DNA from: Stereocaulon alpinum | Taxonomy: Eukaryota; Ascomycota; Lecanoromycetes; Lecanorales; Stereocaulaceae | Length of the DNA stretch: 64,000 nucleotides | Assembly: GCA_018257865.1 (NCBI GenBank) | Contig: JAEUBA010000043.1 | Location: forward strand, 186,001-250,000 | Direction: 5' to 3' | Part shown: in pieces, positions 37,744-47,384 of the stretch | How the letters are laid out: every line of letters begins with the position of its first letter | How positions within the stretch are numbered: position 1 is the first letter of the stretch | Position numbers and translations under genes: made by a program | Notes under the pieces: model-generated | The model's input: only the letters and a program-made list of their open reading frames with translations | Told to the model about the DNA's origin: nothing | Databases searched by the model: none

Positions 37744-37956
37744 TTGGACGGCTAATAGTTGCTACAATGATGACATCTAGGCGTGTTCATCCCTTGTGTC
37801 TACCAACTTTACATGACGTTGTCGATGTATGTCAGCTCCTGCGCTCGATATAAAGAGCAATTCACGAATCCTGCAGCCCAAGCATGTCGTCGAGGAGCGT
37901 TTCACTGCAAGTCTAGGATCGATGCATTGAACGATTCAAAAGGATGTTGATCGTGC

Positions 37957-38190
37957 ATGATCCGGAACCTGCCAGCATCCGCTGTACATCAACCCTACGA
38001 GGTCGAGATCGGAGATTACATCGGTCTAGCTGAGCCCCCTGCCTGCATCATGCCCGCTGTGCATCAACCTTACGAGGTCAAAATCCGAGATTGTGTTGCT
38101 CCAGCTAAGCCCTCCATTTGCGTCATGCCCGCTCTACAGCGTTTCGAAACAGAAGCAAGAGGTGTCATTGGAGGCCTTACGCACGTATAA
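37957..38190 (+). CDS. Small ORF with two and a half 25-residue repeats (hypothetical)
   Basis: A 77-codon frame with a true ATG encodes AVHQPYEVEIGDYI... and AVHQPYEVKIRDCV..., two 25-residue units ending in CIMP and CVMP, then a partial third. The 75-bp unit is an exact multiple of three and both copies are open. Some differences are synonymous (GTA/GTG, CCC/CCT) but most change amino acids. There is no signal peptide or known domain. It may be a decaying gene fragment or an accidental frame over a tandem repeat. Confidence 0.25.
   Translation: MIRNLPASAVHQPYEVEIGDYIGLAEPPACIMPAVHQPYEVKIRDCVAPAKPSICVMPALQRFETEARGVIGGLTHV
37977..38126. repeat. 75-bp imperfect tandem repeat, two copies
   Basis: Unit 1 starts near 37980 and unit 2 near 38055. 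Both carry GCTGT[A/G]CATCAACC at the start and CATCATGCCC or CGTCATGCCC at the end. Confidence 0.7.
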
Positions 38191-39883
38191 CCACGCCTTC
38201 CATGTGGATCAGCACTGCCGATCATGTTTTGCTTGAAGTTGCGGGGAATGTCATAGCCCCAAGTTTCATCCACCTTCCTCCACCAGCGATGTATTACGGA
38301 ACTTTTCCGGCGTATCGCTATCGATATGAGGGATTTAAGCTTGATGATCCATCGCTCTGGGGTCGTGAAAGTTCGCCAAGCCACGTCTCACATACAGAAG
38401 GATATAAAGGGTCTAGATTACTAATGCGGCTTGCGGTCTGTTTCGTTCACAGCTAAGCCATTTGACCAGTTGTGGGGTTCTGTGAAGCATATCGAGGCCT
38501 TCTGAAACACGGGCACAATCCAATGAACCAGGCTTAGCTATTGAAATGTTTTCTAGTACAAACCAGTCGGATTCCCCAATTCTGGTGGCGAACATCAAGT
38601 CCTGAGATAACTTTGTAAGTGTGCTCCTCGCGCCAGGTGATCTTGTCGAAGCGTAAACGGTCATCATGGCACGGATCGCTGTAAGATCACTCAGAATGCT
38701 TCTAAGCGTTTTGCGCCATCGTGTGGCCCTTCAGGAGCTAAAGTTCCAGAAGTGTCGCATGTATTCATGGGATCCCGTGAAACGAATTCTAAAGGCGCAA
38801 GTAGATCGTCGGACGATTCACAATTCCTTGCTTTCTATCAATCTCCCGCCTAAAACATAATTGACACTCGAAAAAGATGACCAGGAAGACGCAGGAAGTG
38901 TACTCGTGAAGGTGTAAGATTTATGACAAGGCTTGGTCAGGTTATAGACATCCGGCACAGTCAGACGCAGGCCCCGGGGCCGGTTAACGCATATCAGCTG
39001 AAGCAGTTTCCGTCGCTCTCAAGTCTCAAGTAATTACAATTCACCGCCCCATTGTATTAAGGCCTCCATAACCATATGATAATCGGAGGAAGTAATAGAC
39101 ATCCATCTCCTGGGCAGTGCTATTCCTCATTCCTAAGGCGCACTAAACGATACCAAGGCCGGTTGCGCGGCGAGTTTGAAACATGGACTCCGGACGCCTT
39201 GGCTTCTTACGTGCGTCGTGCGCAACGAATGCTGGTTCGTAAAGTGCTTCAAAAATGATATTGGGGGCCAGTTACCTGACAGCAACGGCCTCGCATGACC
39301 CGCCATGTGTAGCAGGAGCAGTATTTGTGATCTAATTCGCGAGAAGTTGCACGATTACGGCATAATTTACGAGAAGGCAAGCGAGCCAACGAGTACGTAC
39401 GTATTGGATGTTGCCATTTCTGGAACACCCTTAGTACGTAACTTCCGAGTGGAACGGGTCGTTGGGGCTAAGTCTCAGCTCGGCTTAGTCAAATTCCAAC
39501 GAAGGCCCCTGAAATTTTCCCATTCTCTCCTACATAAGCCCCTGTCTTCCCAGCTTTGAATGCTTCGAACTCGACCCTATCCTTCATTCAGTCATCAAAT
39601 CCCTTGCAGCACTATAATACATTTCATTGAGTTCAGTATCTCTTAGAAGTAAGGTACAATATACCTGGTACATCTATTTCTGCCTATCGACGGCGGCCGC
39701 TCCCGGAAGCCGAAAAGGCGATGTATCCTGATCTCTAGTCCCTTCTTCCCAGGCAGCAGACCCCTTCAACAAGAAACTTCATCTCCCCTCGACTAATTTC
39801 TGCACAACCCAACCTCAATACACTCTTCAGCCTTGCATCTTGTCGCATTTGTCAACTCTTATTCCAGCAAGTCTGATTAGATC

Positions 39884-41109
39884 ATGGCCGATACCCTTTC
39901 ACCAGTAATGGATTTTAGCCAGGAAGACTACCCTCCTCCACAAGCAACTGTGTCGCTATCGGAAACATCATTAGAGAACAGCCTTATGACGCCTGGAGCT
40001 ACTTCCCCGGAGTCTTCATATAGCATCAAAGAGGAGCCAGTCGAGGGCGAGGAGTCGAAGAAGCCTACAAAGAAGCGGAAGTCATGGGGACAGGAACTAC
40101 CGACACCAAAGACAAACCTTCCTCCTCGGTATGTCATTACCATCATGCGTTGTCATCGCGCATCTACTAATGACAGATCCAGAAAACGAGCAAAGACGGA
40201 AGATGAGAAGGAGCAGCGCCGCATCGAGCGAGTTCTCCGAAATCGACAAGCCGCGCAATCATCACGAGAGCGTAAGCGACAAGAAGTCGAGAAGCTTGAA
40301 GGCGAGAAGCAATCTATCGAACAACAGAACGAATCTCTGAAGCAGCGACTGATGGCTGCTGAACATGAGAAGTTCCTCCTCCATCAAAGAGTGGCCAAGA
40401 TGGAAGCCCAGATGGATGTCATGAGGAGAGGATCATCACTACCCAACGTATCAACGCCACCAATAGGTCCTGACCTTCTCGAGCACTCCCCAATAATCAA
40501 GCAAGAATTCGACGACTACCACCACTTCTCCCTACCGACACCACAATCCACCCACCACGCCACATCCATCTTCTCCTCCCCAACAACCGCCACCTACTCC
40601 GAACCATCAACGCCAGCAACAATCGGTCTAGGCCTCAACACCTCGACATCTTCTACGGACATGACACAACATCCTGCTGCGATGTTGTGCGACCTGCAGT
40701 GTCAGTCCATGGAAGCATGTCAAGTGTCGACTCAGCCTACGACTCGCCAGGCAGCTGCGATCCACTCCTATATCCCGAGTCTCGTCTATCTGACGTTGAC
40801 TTCTGCAGTCTATTCGCAGCTGATTCTCCCACCACTGAGGATCATCTTCACTTCTTTAAGGACGAATTCACTCCTTCCGGAGCGCATGATGACCTCGATG
40901 CCAATGGCTTTGCCTTTGATACGATGGTTGATCTTGACGCCTGCGAACCTACTCCATCCACGGACAACAAGGATACCCAGAATGATGACGACCTCTCTGC
41001 CTACAGCGATGTCTACACCCGCGAACAGTCCCCAGAAGGCTACTATTCTTCACCCCAGACTGCTGCGACGTCTTCTGCTCAGCAGCCCCTCCTTGGCGCG
41101 CCCGCTTAG
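39884..41109 (+). CDS. HACA: bZIP unfolded-protein-response activator HacA/Hac1 (IRE1-spliced form)
   Basis: Master transcription factor of the ER stress response. A conventional intron at 40129..40176 (GTATGT, CTACTAAT branch, CAG) joins NLPPR to SRKRAKTEDEKEQ. The basic region (RVLRNRQAAQSSRERKRQ) and leucine zipper follow. The upstream frame then runs on to 41308, giving an unspliced form of 458 residues. Removing 20 nt near 40697-40719 switches to a frame ending at 41109 that encodes the acidic activation region (YDSPGSCDPLLYPESRLSDVDF), giving 385 residues. This matches the 20-nt cytoplasmic intron of Aspergillus and Trichoderma homologues. Expect regulation by IRE1-dependent splicing. 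The long leader is also typical. Confidence 0.93.
40689..40725 (+). other. Predicted IRE1 unconventional splice region of HACA mRNA
   Basis: At 40691-40703 the RNA can form a GAC/GUC stem around the seven-base loop CUGCAGU, matching the CNGCNGN loop cut by IRE1. A 20-nt excision beginning in this loop restores the conserved downstream frame. The exact 3' cut is not clear by eye: cuts after 40696/40716 or 40699/40719 both work. Confidence 0.75.
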
Positions 41110-41309
41110 GGCTGCGACGGGTCGGGCTTCGCGACTCAAGACTGTCAGCACGACGGGCGGGAATCGAGCTCAAAGAACGATCGTTCAAAGGGTAGCTCGC
41201 CATAGTAGAAAGGCTGGTCTTGGGAGTGGTGTCCGCTTGTTGAGGAGGATTAGAGAGGAAAGGATAATATGTTCGAATAGGAGTGGCTTATGGAACAAAA
41301 GGAGGTGAT

Positions 41310-41769
41310 TTTTAACGGCGTTCAAGGAGCATATTGGTATAGCTTGGGAAGCTACCATGTATCATTAGCTACGAGACATGGCTTCATGAAAGCTCGATGC
41401 TGTATCAATTTCAATCTCTTTACATTGATGGCCTCTCTTCCATTTGCGACTGTGACTGTCCGCCTCAATTTGTAAGCTACAATGGTAGTTCCTAGTCCCG
41501 TCTCCCCTGCCTCTCTATAACATTCTCCATCCACAACCTGATACATAAATCTACGCCCATGCTTAATTCCCCATCGATTTTATTGCATCCAATCATGCAC
41601 GTCATCATAGAATGATAGACCCCCACTTTCCCCGCCGAACAGAGTCCATACCGTCATGAGGGCGTCGCAACTCCCCTCGCCAGCGATCTACAGTCTCCTC
41701 TAAATGACTTCCACCTCCCACTAAGTTAATCGCGTTACCCGTCTACAAACATCCATACCTCCACAAGAA
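41310..41769. other. Intergenic between HACA and the Rossmann-fold gene
   Basis: Holds the HACA 3' UTR and a C-rich promoter. No gene is seen. Confidence 0.5.
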
Positions 41770-42711
41770 ATGACGCAACTGACCACGCCATTCACCCCAC
41801 CACTCTCATCCTCATCTGCCTCCACATCCGCCACCCCGCCAGTTGACATTCTCATCCTCGGCGCAGGCTGGACCTCTACATTCTTAATACCCCTCCTAGA
41901 AGAGCAGAAGATCACGTACGCAGCCACAACACGAAATGGCCACAACAAGACCATCCCCTTCACCTTTGACCCCTCATCCCCAGATCCATCACACTACGAA
42001 CGCCTACCGCCCGCCGAGACCGTACTCATAACCTTCCCCCTAAAAGACAAAGGCCAATCGGATCTCCTTACAGATTTCTACGCACGGACACACGTGGAAA
42101 TATCTCACGACGTGAGATGGATCCAGCTCGGCTCAACGGGCATATTCACAGACAAGAAATGGAATGACTCCGATTCCTCCTACGACAAGACCAGTTCGCG
42201 AGCAATAGCCGAAGACGAATTACTCTCTCATCTTGGGAAGCGGGCGTGCGTGCTTAACCTTGCAGGGTTGTATGGGGGGGAGAGACAGCCGAGGAATTGG
42301 ATCACGAGGGTTGCGAAGAGTAAAGAGGAAGTCAAAGCTAAATTGGCGTTGCACCTTGTCCATGGGCGGGATGTGAGTAGGGCTGTTATCCTTACGCATA
42401 GGCGATTTGAAAAGGTGGGTGGGAAGAGGTGGATTATTATGGATTTGCATGTTTATGATTGGTGGGATTTGTTTTTGAGTTGGGGGAAGTATGCGAGGGA
42501 GAGTGCGGGAGAGGATGTCTGGCAAAAGGTTAGGGAAGCGAGTGGGGATGGCGAGGGGGCATTGGAGTATGAGAGGTGGGTCGTGGAGTTGATGGGCGAG
42601 GAGGATGTTAGGGCACTGCCTAGGGGGGTGGAGAGATTGGGGAGGGTTTTGGATGGGAGGGGTTTTTGGGCGGCTGCGGGAGGGGCGCCGAAAGAGGGGA
42701 GGGTGAATTGA
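41770..42711 (+). CDS. NAD(P)-binding Rossmann-fold protein (extended SDR-like)
   Basis: A 313-residue intronless protein. The N-terminus has a nucleotide-binding loop, ILILGAGWTSTFL (residues ~27-39), in the GxGxxxxxL pattern of epimerase/dehydratase-like proteins. It is followed by strands ending in TVLITFPL and IQLGSTGIF. NLAGLYGGERQPRNW and LVHGRDVSRAV resemble the conserved blocks of YeeZ-type atypical SDRs; the catalytic YxxxK is not clear. Substrate unknown. The first half uses C-ending codons, while the second half (after about 42240) is markedly G/T-rich on the coding strand and leaves a long antisense frame. It is convergent with nothing nearby. Confidence 0.75.
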   Translation: MTQLTTPFTPPLSSSSASTSATPPVDILILGAGWTSTFLIPLLEEQKITYAATTRNGHNKTIPFTFDPSSPDPSHYERLPPAETVLITFPLKDKGQSDLLTDFYARTHVEISHDVRWIQLGSTGIFTDKKWNDSDSSYDKTSSRAIAEDELLSHLGKRACVLNLAGLYGGERQPRNWITRVAKSKEEVKAKLALHLVHGRDVSRAVILTHRRFEKVGGKRWIIMDLHVYDWWDLFLSWGKYARESAGEDVWQKVREASGDGEGALEYERWVVELMGEEDVRALPRGVERLGRVLDGRGFWAAAGGAPKEGRVN

Positions 42712-43672
42712 TGGGATAGTAAGTTGATGAGGATTCCATTGCCGTGAAGCTACGACACAGCAATATCGAGGACAAGCTTAATTAGCAGCAGCACGCTATC
42801 AATGGCGTGACGAAATAGATATATATGCGAAACTACAACTTTCCCGGATAAGGGAATATTCCAGAGGAACCAAATTCCAATGTCCAACCAATGGGTCGGA
42901 AGCTTTACTAATTCCCCGTATGCCTTAAAGCTGCCTTCTCTCCATGAAATCCTCCTCGTCAAGGAGAAGTGTCGACCTGCGAGTAGTACGCTAACCGCTT
43001 CAACGTCACGAAAGCCTTGCCTCTTCCAAATCAAATCTCTCCCTACCTCAGGGAAGTGAATCCGAATTACAAACAGCTTCGCCATCTCAATCTTACCTTA
43101 AACAGATCATTTCACAACAACACCATCACCATCATATTAGTTATCGCTTGCAGCTTATCAACCGCCCATCCTAACCACAATGCCCTACCTCTTCAGCTTC
43201 TGAACTCCATCTATACCCACCTACCTACCTACCTACCTACCCCTTATTTTCGCCTTCCCCTTCCCTTCCATTCATTACATAGCCACGTCCCAGTAGAACT
43301 AGCCCATTTCCATCGAAAAGATTCTTTGCTCGGCGCGGTAACTAGCGCTCCTTTCCTATTGGCTATCATCGCGCAAGGCTGAGGCGCTGAAAAGTCTAAT
43401 GGATTATTCCGCCCAGATTCTTTTTTTTTTCTTTTCGATGGGTTTTTCTTGTTGGGGGTTTGGGATGTGGGTTGGGTGGTTAGGATGAGGGTTTTTTGGT
43501 ATGGATAGTGGAGAGGCTAAGCTTGCATCCGAGTATCTGATTAGGTGGATTCATATTACAAGTTAGGTTATGCGGGATTTCCGATAGAATTGTGTGGAAT
43601 TTTCTTTCTATTATATACTGAACATACAATTCTTCGCTCGTCGCCATTGTATATTGATAATACGCAATTACA
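42712..43672. other. Intergenic with (CTAC)n microsatellite and T-rich tract
   Basis: A short CTAC repeat lies at 43219-43240, and a T-rich tract (T10 C T4) near 43421. The region serves as promoter of the methyltransferase-like gene. No gene is seen. Confidence 0.55.
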
Positions 43673-44914
43673 ATGGCTAGATTGCAAGCAATGATCGTCT
43701 CGATGTTGGTCTGGGCTGGTATCAGCATGTTGTTCATATCGAGTGGCCTGCCGATCGGAGTCGAGGCGGCTGGGAATGGGGTAAAGCACCGAGAGTTGAT
43801 GGCGCAAGTGGAGGCCATGATGCAAGAGCATATGATGGCACGGATGCAGGCGATTACGGAGATGAGGCGGCAAGAGGAATTGCTGGGGGAGTCGCTGATG
43901 TGGTATCATTCCAGCGATCATTATGAAGGGGATAGTATTTTCGGAGAATTCGAGTATGTTTTGCATTTCACTAGAAATTTTTTGCCCCCTTGTGTAAGGA
44001 AGCACTGCTGATTCAAATCCAGCAAAGCCTTTGACGACCAATCCCACTGCAAAACACCCCGCCAGCTGGCCAAACTCTTAAGTGAGTATTATAAGTCCTC
44101 CCCTGACTACATCATCCTTCGCGAGCCTATCTGCATCCTTGACGTCGGAGTCGGAAACAGCAGGTTCGGTTTCGATCTACATTCACGTCTGCAAAGATTT
44201 CCTGGTATCGCACGTTCCGTCGGGACCGATGTCACTGAGTCTATGGGACGCGTTCCGCACAAAGATTGGATACTGGAACAGTATGATGAACTCACCGTCG
44301 CTGATCTAGCCGATCATTCTTCCCCCATAGTCGCGCAATGGAAAACGGATGGCTTCGATTTGATTACTATCTGTAGCGAAGGAGATGTGTCGCTTGACGC
44401 GATCGATGCGGCGATTGAGTCCTTGGTTGATGGCGGCTTGCTCGCTTTTACTATCAATCTTGAAAAGATTAGGACTGGGGTTTATGGTGAGTTTGTTGAG
44501 AGCTTGCATTTGGGGGATCGGACGGCGCTTTGGAGGGGTATGAGGGAGATTAGGAGGAAGGGTTTTGACCATTGTATGAAGGATGAGCGGGAGCGTGTTG
44601 GATATGCTGCGTTTATTTATCAGAAGGTTGGGCGGGAGGAGACGGTGCAGGAGCTGGAGAAGGCGGAGCAGAAGGAGGTGCAGCAGAAGGTCAACGAGCA
44701 GGTGGGCCAGCAGGACAAGGCGGAGCAAAAGGTGTACGAGCAGGCGGGCCAGCAGGAAAAGGTGGAGCAAAAGGTCAACGAGCAGGTGGGCCATCAGCAG
44801 AAGACAGTCACCCAGCAGCACGAGAAGCTACACCAACACGAGCAAGTCCACCAGCACGGCAAATCCGACCAGCACTTCCCGACTGCAAAAGAAAGACTCG
44901 ACGGCGAATTTTGA
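43673..44914 (+). CDS. Membrane-anchored methyltransferase-like protein with Q/E/K repeat tail
   Basis: Exons 43673..43953 and 44023..44914 (69-nt intron, GTATGT...CAG) give 390 residues. An N-terminal hydrophobic segment (MIVSMLVWAGISMLFISSGL) is a signal anchor or signal peptide, followed by a Met/Gln-rich helix. A class I SAM-methyltransferase motif I, ILDVGVGNSRFGFDL, lies near residue 130, with GTDVTESM as a motif II candidate, FDLITICSEGD and LVDGGLLAFTIN after it. The layout recalls METTL13-like enzymes. The last ~90 residues are degenerate repeats around EQKVNEQVGQQ, then a His/Gln-rich end. Catalysis is not assured. The substrate and the reason for membrane targeting are unknown. Confidence 0.7.
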
Positions 44915-46796
44915 AGCCAAGCCTAGCCTAGCCTCTGCCTATCAAATCACAGTCACAGTCACAGTAATCACCTTATGCTCGCTCGTATACAGAGTCCCTC
45001 ACCTTTCAACCACCTCGCACATCCCCCGCTAGACCCTCAGCATCCTATCCTTGAATTATTACATAGTCTTATGCGCAATTTCGCAACCTCGCAACTTCGC
45101 AATTTCGCTGCGGAGTATGTATCAGCTGCAGGGGAAATAGTGGGGTAAACGCGTGAGGTAGAAGCGTGAGGTAGTTGGTATGTAGGTTTTAGTTTGGAGG
45201 TAGGTAAAGGAGGGATGGGGGGATAGGTTGGGATGAGATAGGATGAGATAGGATAAGATGGGATAAGATGGGATAAGATGGGATAAGATGGGATGAGATG
45301 GGATGAGACGGGATAAGATGGGATGAGATAGGATAGCTTAGGATAGGGGATAGTAGGTTAGTGGGTTAGGAGGGGAGGGGATAGGTTGGGATAGGCTAGT
45401 ATGAGATGGAATGAGACAGGATAGCTTGGGATGGGGGATAGTAGGTTAGTAGGTTGGGAGGGGAGGGGATAGGTTGGGATAGGTTAGGATGGGCTGGGAT
45501 GAGATGGGATGAGATGGGATGGCTTGGGATGGGGGATGGGGGATGGTGGGTTGGTGGGTTGGTGGGTTGGTGGGTTGGGAGGGGATGGGAGGGGATGGGA
45601 TGGCTTGGGATGGGGGATGGTGGGTTGGTGGGTTGGGAGGGAATGGGATAGGGGGGATGGAATGGTGGTGTGTGACGGGCACAAAAGGAAGCTTAGCCAA
45701 TACACGTCGAAGGATCTTCGCGCTAGACTTATTGATGCGTCCGTCGTGAGGTAAGACGACGAGACAATGGGAGGCTGAGTAGGTAGGTACGGTAAGGCAG
45801 GCAGGCATAAGGTACAGGGATGGAATTGTGGGGTTTATTACGCCACTAGTTTAGCTGCAGGCTTACTGTATCACCCCGGGTTTAATCCCTTAGGGGAAGA
45901 TCTCTAACGCTGAGTTACCTCGCCTAGCACGCCGACCGGTACAGCGGGACTAAGAAATCCTATTGTCCGCACTACGCACGTCAATCTTCCCGCGCATAGA
46001 GGTAAGTCCTCGCTCGAGGCTCAATAATACTACGACTACGACTAGGGAAGTTGTAGAGCTCGGTAAGCATTGCAACTCTCCAACCAGGTGTCTCGTGGTT
46101 GGGGAGTCTATTCATCCGTTGCTGACATGGATCTAGGTGTAACAGGTGAGTGGAATCTATAAAGCATATATGTGGATGAATGTATTGGTTTGAGATGCAA
46201 GGTAAGGTAGTGGTGGGCTGAGAGAGGAGGAATATGTAGTTGTGTTGATCTTCATTCGAAGGTGTATGGATAAGATAGGAGAGGGAGGTCAGCATTTGGA
46301 TAGCAAGGTATAATGAGCCATTAAGGGGAGAGAGGTGGATATGAGGGTGTTGAGCCATCGTGGGAGAGTAGGAGAGAGGTGGGTATATGGGGTTGTGGGG
46401 TTGTAGGGTGTAGGTTGGTAATGATTTGATGGGTCTCGAGAGGCTATAGGAGAGAGGTAAGGTGAGTAAAAGTTTGAGAGGAGGGGTGCGGGGAAGAGAA
46501 CCAAAGCATAGCCGAGCTTCGCGCATGGCGATGAGGGGAGAGTACACTGCATGTAGAAGCCGCTGAAGAGAGGGATGTAGCACAACGGACGGAGAATGGC
46601 CTGAGCTTTTGTTGGAGATGTGGTTCGTATTCCAGATGATTGTGTCTTATATCCTTGCTTGACGTCGAAGCTACTTTAGCGTGCCATTATCCAGTCCTCC
46701 AGTCCGCGCCATGCTCGTCGATTCTCCGCCTGTCATAACCTCGTCGTATCATCACAACATTTTATGTTTTGCCTCCTCTTTGCGCCGGTATGGTGA
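44915..46796. other. Low-complexity intergenic region
   Basis: About 1.9 kb dominated by a G-rich minisatellite at 45205-45665. A 200-codon minus-strand frame at 45981-46583 has compositional bias but no domain. I support no gene here. Confidence 0.5.
45205..45665. repeat. G-rich minisatellite (GGGATAAGAT / GGGATGAGAT units, then GGTGGGTT units)
   Basis: Degenerate 10-bp units at 45230-45330, then longer composite units with runs of GGG. The stretch 45545-45580 repeats GGTGGGTT and has the spacing expected for G-quadruplex formation. Almost no C on the plus strand. Confidence 0.85.
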
Positions 46797-47384
46797 TCAA
46801 GGTATTGCGGTGTTGTCATCATTGTGCTGATCAGGGCATGGGGTGATGTTGGAATCGCCAACTGGCTGGATCGGCGCCGAGGGGTTATCATCACTAAGAT
46901 CACTTCCAGCTCCGTGTCTCAAGCTAGGACCGAGACTTGCTTCACTAGCCATAGTCTGCGTCGTTGATTGAATAGATGGGTATGCTTGCTGAGTTGGTGA
47001 AGCCGGCAGCAGGTGTGGGGCAGTGACTGCAGTGTAGGCTTCGTCTGCAGCTCGGTCTTGTGTAGCAGTACTCGCTTGCTCTTCAGTATGAGCGTAAGAG
47101 GGAACTCCAACGGCGTCCTCGGAATCATCAAGCGTAGTAACTGTCGGTGGGGTCACGTCCAGGCCGAGTTCGAGGTCTGAGTAGAGGTCAGCAAGGCGGG
47201 ATTTACAAGACATACTCGACGACGTACCTGCAGCCTCGTTCGCTTGGCGGTGGTGATGGGTTTGCCATATCATGTATGTTTTTCTGCCTTGATGAATAGT
47301 AACGATGCCAATGGCAGTTGCTGTGCAACCGTATATCGCTGTCATAAGGATCTCTGCCGTAGTGGGAGATGTAGTGGAGGGCAT
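46797..47384 (-). CDS. Small single-pass membrane protein, tandem family copy A
   Basis: First of three related minus-strand genes (A here, B at 49312-49707, C at 51093-51628). Exons 47384..47228 and 47176..46797 give 178 residues. The 51-nt phase-1 intron (GTACGT, CTGAC branch, CAG) is itself open, so retention would also translate. Layout: about 10 polar residues, one hydrophobic helix (ILMTAIYGCTATAIGIVTI), HQGRK, a basic stretch, then DLELGLDVTPP and an acidic Ser/Thr-rich tail. The helix-HQG/WQG-basic-LELGL pattern is shared with copy B. There is no signal peptide beyond the helix and no known family. The start at 47384 is chosen by alignment to B; an ATG at 47387 directly precedes it. 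Confidence 0.55.
   Translation of the reverse strand: MPSTTSPTTAEILMTAIYGCTATAIGIVTIHQGRKTYMIWQTHHHRQANEAAGTSSSMSCKSRLADLYSDLELGLDVTPPTVTTLDDSEDAVGVPSYAHTEEQASTATQDRAADEAYTAVTAPHLLPASPTQQAYPSIQSTTQTMASEASLGPSLRHGAGSDLSDDNPSAPIQPVGDSNITPCPDQHNDDNTAIP

Larger units (their letters stand above)
37744..39883. other. 2.1-kb stretch upstream of HACA with a 75-bp repeat
   Basis: Contains the small repeat ORF at 37957-38190 and the HACA promoter and leader. A TATA-like TATAATAC lies near 39615. A CCGGTTG...CGG palindromic-looking stretch near 38980 is unexplained. No other gene is supported. Confidence 0.5.

Noticed and set aside
39884..41308. Treating the continuous 474-codon HACA frame as the functional protein
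   Set aside because: It reads through a clear intron (CTACTAAT branch) and, downstream, through sequence lacking the conserved acidic domain found in the other frame.
44306..44821. Leu-rich antisense frame over the methyltransferase-like gene
   Set aside because: Shadow of the Glu/Gln/Lys repeat codons read in reverse.
45840..45960. tRNA-like boxes (a D-arm-like stretch on the minus strand, a T-arm-like GGTTTAATCC on the plus strand)
   Set aside because: The two boxes are on opposite strands and no cloverleaf or 3' acceptor stem can be built.
45981..46583. 200-codon minus-strand frame
   Set aside because: It lies next to strand-biased low-complexity DNA, which suppresses stops on one strand. 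Leu/Pro/Ser/Tyr-rich with no recognisable feature.
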